Below, in pieces: positions 61,121 to 64,000 of a DNA stretch of 64,000 bases. This DNA comes from Onthovicinus sp900555545 (lineage in GTDB: Bacteria > Bacillota > Clostridia > Oscillospirales > Acutalibacteraceae). The stretch's first letter is position 1; the number at the start of each line of letters is the position of its first letter. The stretch covers positions 1-64,000 of the forward strand of contig CASFPX010000012.1 of NCBI GenBank assembly GCA_949296915.1. The letters run 5' to 3'. The translations under genes were made by a program, and so were the position numbers. The notes beneath the pieces were generated by a model. That model worked only from the letters and a program-made list of their open reading frames with translations. It was not told the DNA's origin and ran no database searches.

Positions 61121-63776
61121 ATTTTTCCTCCAAGATATCATCCGCAAGAATGTCTTCCAAAAGGGAATCTATATCATCGAGATTATCAATCTTAACGAGA
61201 TTATCCTTGTTAGGCACAACATCAGCAAATGTCACTGTGTCCATCTTTCCAACCGGAGCAACCAACGGAACCGCCATTCTGAATTGGTTTGAGGAAGTAG
61301 ACACAGATACTTTGCGGCCCCATTTATTTAGCGTACTATAAAGGAGCCAGTCCGTCCACGAAACATTAATTTGGGGAAATTGATCCCATATCTGAAGTTT
61401 AAAAATTGGAGTTGTCGTTGCAATTTCATCAGCAACTAATTTATCGATAGTTTCTGCCATCTCTTTTGTTATTCCAATAGATTCAATTTTCATCATTGTT
61501 GCTGCGTTGATCAATAAGTATTCGTCATTACACTCATTAATAAGCTCCAATATTGATTGAATTTGATATCGATTTTCTTTTGCAAATTCACTTATTTCAG
61601 AAACTTCGAATTCATCAGCACTATAAATCAAGTCATGCAAACGCTCAGCAGGTCGACCAATATTAATGCCATTTTTTGCGATATACGGTCTAGAAAATTG
61701 GAATTTATCGTTATATAGATATTCTAATATGCTGAAAGTACTGTATGGGTATAAGGATGCATTTCTTTTCAAAATCTCCGGTTTTTCGCGGTTGATAATC
61801 TCATATATATCCTTACTATGGTGAGCTTGTCCATCATCCAATAAATTGCACAATAAGTCGTATAGATAGCTTTTTTCAGATTCTGATAGTCTAAGATGAC
61901 TGGCGTGTAAATACTCACCGAAGTAATTGAGAACATTTGAATCGCTAATTGCAAAGCTGATTACTATATCAGTTACCCCAGGAAATTCTTTCTGTACCAT
62001 TGCTTTGGAGATCGGATATTCAAATTGCTTGATAAATTCAACAATGGAGGAATAAACCGAAGTAATATTTGGGTCTTTGGAGATATAGTCTCTGCTGAAA
62101 GTGAACTCTTCTGAAAACAGCTCACGAAGTACACCCTGTAAGTAATACTTGTTGTTGATACCAGCCTCTGCAAGCTCGTCTTCAAAAACACTAAAAAGCG
62201 TATTTGTCAGCAAAATGGGACTATTACAATCAATAATATATTTGTGAATCCGATTGGATAAATCCTTAGAAATATACTGCTTTTGCTTGAGTTTATAAAT
62301 ACCTCGTCCGCACAATATGCAGGTACTAGCAATCCGAGCTGATAAAGCCCTATTGTTTTGTGGTAATTCGATATCACCATATTCGAAAGCAACGAGTTCT
62401 CTGAATTTTTTTATTTCATCTGCATCGTATACTTTTAGACCATCAGGATAGTATTTTTCAAGAATCTTTTCATAGATAGATGCCAGCGAAAGCCTATGGC
62501 GATGATATAAAGTACCAGTCAACCTATACGCATTCAAAAAGGCTTTTTCTAGCATCTCTGTCGGAATATCCTCGTCTTCGTTTGCGTCTTTTAGAATTTC
62601 CGGAAGTTTATCGGCTCGCACTACATCTGGCAAGTTTTCTACATATTGAGTTACTTGATCCTGAATAGAATTATTTCCAATTACGAATAGATCTAGTTGT
62701 CGGTCATAGGTATAGTTTGTATTGTCATAGGTGCTTAATAGAAAAATAAGTTCTTGGACATCTTGTCCGCAGTATTCCTCGACCTCAAGCGGTGTCAATA
62801 CAGTATCTCCATTCCGTTCCGCTGAAATCTTAGATATGATGCGAATACGACTACAATAATGCGCAAATGCTCTCTTTGTTTTAGCCTCGATTTGACGAAC
62901 ACGTTCTCTGGTTATGCCTAGTTCTAAACCTATTTGCTCTAATGTCTTTTTTCTGGCACGGCCTTGAATTACGAAGCGATTTCTATCGTTTTTATAGATA
63001 TTTGCAAATAAATCTTCTATTTCAGCACGAAGGTTAAAATTACACCACTTTAAGAATTTCGCAAATAACAAATAAACTTTATCTGTTTCAAAAGTTGATG
63101 CGGTAGCCATTTCCATAATGGTCGTATTTTCTGAGCTACATAAATCCATCAAGGCGTTTCTTTCGTTATCATTTAAAGTAAATGCATTTATGTAAGGAAA
63201 AGCTCTGTTAGTTTTGCGTTCTTTAGGAAGTTTCTCTGCTAATTTTCTGACTACAAAGCATCGCTGCATTTCGTTTTCAAAAGTGTTCAACATATTTATT
63301 ATTGGAAGTATCTTTTCTGGAGACATTATGCAATCGAAGGAAAGATCCTCTCCTAGCAGATTAAATGTCTCTTTGAGCATAATAAGAGTTTCATTTTCTG
63401 AATCGGATAGATTAAGCTTATCAGAAAAGGAAAAGTCTCCTAATGCGATAAATTTATAATACGGGCGAAAAGCAGAGAGACAGTGGCCATTCTTTTTGCT
63501 CTTTGGTAAAGATTTTATGTTTTTATCAGTAAGCTTGGAGCAAAAGTTTTCAACTTCATCTAGACAAGTACGACCAAATCCTTTTAATTCTAATAATGAT
63601 TGAGGAGTTGAATTCAATAGGGATTCTAATGTTGATATGCCGTTGCTCGTAAAACAATTAATAGCACGAACTGATAGGGAAAGAGAACGCACTGGCGTAT
63701 TAACATATTCTTTTGATTTTATGCTAAATTTCTCAGCAAAGGATATATTCAATTGAGATTCATTTTGTTTTTGCAT
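61110..63776 (-). CDS. Protein with RNA polymerase alpha-CTD-like and sigma region 4-like domains
   Basis: This 888-residue protein has an N-terminal domain matching the RNA polymerase alpha C-terminal domain (about 27-85: TPVRSLSLSVRAINCFTSNG, then LLELKGFGRTCLDEV). At 264-307 it has a sigma-70 region 4 HTH: GRARKKTLEQIGLELGITRERVRQIEAKTKRA. The 580 residues after that are helical with no known domain. It lacks sigma region 2, so it cannot be a complete sigma factor. ATG at 63776 behind AGGGGA. It heads the module. Confidence 0.87.
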   Translation of the reverse strand: MQKQNESQLNISFAEKFSIKSKEYVNTPVRSLSLSVRAINCFTSNGISTLESLLNSTPQSLLELKGFGRTCLDEVENFCSKLTDKNIKSLPKSKKNGHCLSAFRPYYKFIALGDFSFSDKLNLSDSENETLIMLKETFNLLGEDLSFDCIMSPEKILPIINMLNTFENEMQRCFVVRKLAEKLPKERKTNRAFPYINAFTLNDNERNALMDLCSSENTTIMEMATASTFETDKVYLLFAKFLKWCNFNLRAEIEDLFANIYKNDRNRFVIQGRARKKTLEQIGLELGITRERVRQIEAKTKRAFAHYCSRIRIISKISAERNGDTVLTPLEVEEYCGQDVQELIFLLSTYDNTNYTYDRQLDLFVIGNNSIQDQVTQYVENLPDVVRADKLPEILKDANEDEDIPTEMLEKAFLNAYRLTGTLYHRHRLSLASIYEKILEKYYPDGLKVYDADEIKKFRELVAFEYGDIELPQNNRALSARIASTCILCGRGIYKLKQKQYISKDLSNRIHKYIIDCNSPILLTNTLFSVFEDELAEAGINNKYYLQGVLRELFSEEFTFSRDYISKDPNITSVYSSIVEFIKQFEYPISKAMVQKEFPGVTDIVISFAISDSNVLNYFGEYLHASHLRLSESEKSYLYDLLCNLLDDGQAHHSKDIYEIINREKPEILKRNASLYPYSTFSILEYLYNDKFQFSRPYIAKNGINIGRPAERLHDLIYSADEFEVSEISEFAKENRYQIQSILELINECNDEYLLINAATMMKIESIGITKEMAETIDKLVADEIATTTPIFKLQIWDQFPQINVSWTDWLLYSTLNKWGRKVSVSTSSNQFRMAVPLVAPVGKMDTVTFADVVPNKDNLVKIDNLDDIDSLLEDILADDILEEKYEL

Positions 63777-63853
63777 AATACCAAATCCCCTGAAGATAGA
63801 TTTATTCCTAACGATAATGTCTAGTGACTTATTAAATCATATATTGGTAGTGT

Positions 63854-64000
63854 TCATTCTTTGAAATAATCGGAGTTGATTTTATATATATTAAATGTTT
63901 TCACACTCTCAACTCCTATTCCGTATTTGACCATATAATCCGCTAACATACTCCCATCTATTAATTTGATGCTTTTTTGTTGCTGTTGGGTTCCAAATAT
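63854..64000 (-). CDS. Mrr-type restriction endonuclease, C-terminal fragment cut by the window edge
   Basis: Reading the minus strand from the window edge gives 48 residues ending in a TGA at 63856-63854: the segment IKLIDGSMLADYMVKYGIGV and the end YKINSDYFKE. This matches the conserved C-terminal end of Mrr proteins (LIDG-x-LA-LM, GVGV, D-DYF). Mrr is a type IV-like nuclease for modified DNA. The frame is too short at the edge to be noticed otherwise. A 77-bp gap separates it from the alpha-CTD/sigma-4 gene. Confidence 0.75.
   Translation of the reverse strand: MFGTQQQQKSIKLIDGSMLADYMVKYGIGVESVKTFNIYKINSDYFKE

Overview
The window looks like chromosome of an anaerobic, spore-forming Firmicute of the class Clostridia, probably Oscillospiraceae-like. 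The backbone (about 1-40.5 kb) is GC-rich with strong ribosome binding sites and frequent GTG/TTG starts. It carries SpoIID, a DarA-HolB-RicT cluster, an LCP cell-wall ligase and an oxygen-sensitive radical-SAM sulfatase-maturing enzyme. The lineage is inferred from gene content; no rRNA is present.

Backbone layout: glmU, a small zinc-ribbon membrane protein, pth, mfd and a prolyl-tRNA editing protein (0.3-6.6 kb). Next comes a P-type cation ATPase behind a yybP-ykoY (manganese) riboswitch (6.6-9.5 kb), then an autoregulated-looking HTH/membrane-protein trio. These are followed by GtrA, metallophosphoesterase, LCP and SpoIID genes on the minus strand, an AEC transporter and the decarboxylase-darA-holB-ricT cluster (17-20.8 kb). 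Then come dinB with two LexA-like boxes, a membrane sulfatase with its anSME, an ECF sigma factor pair, a cytidylate-kinase-like gene, an XRE regulator, a vWA protein, an NSS transporter, mutT/arsC-like genes, a GH13 glucosidase and a LysR divergon (38-40.5 kb).

From about 40.7 kb the DNA becomes AT-rich and accessory. The block at 40.9-45.4 kb encodes a P-loop kinase, a large RecD-like helicase, a KilA-N protein and a free-standing recombinase-domain protein. At 45,610-45,665 lies the 3' half of a tRNA-Ser(CGA), broken exactly in the anticodon loop: the scar of an integrative element that extends to the right. This element begins with an excisionase-like HTH protein, a split three-gene HipBST-type toxin-antitoxin with three operator copies, a TnpV protein and an AAA ATPase.

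The right-hand 13 kb is a defence island read entirely on the minus strand. The order of transcription starts with the tail of an Mrr-type nuclease at the window edge. A five-gene module follows: a protein with RNA polymerase alpha-CTD and sigma region-4 domains, a PLD-nuclease/SF2 helicase, a tiny protein, a Rad50-like ATPase and a 166-residue protein. Next is a perfect 46-bp palindrome that can act as both operator and terminator, then dndB-dndC-dndD-dndE (DNA phosphorothioation) and a TIR-domain protein. No dndA and no dndFGH are visible, so the five-gene module is the best candidate for an undescribed effector partner of phosphorothioation.
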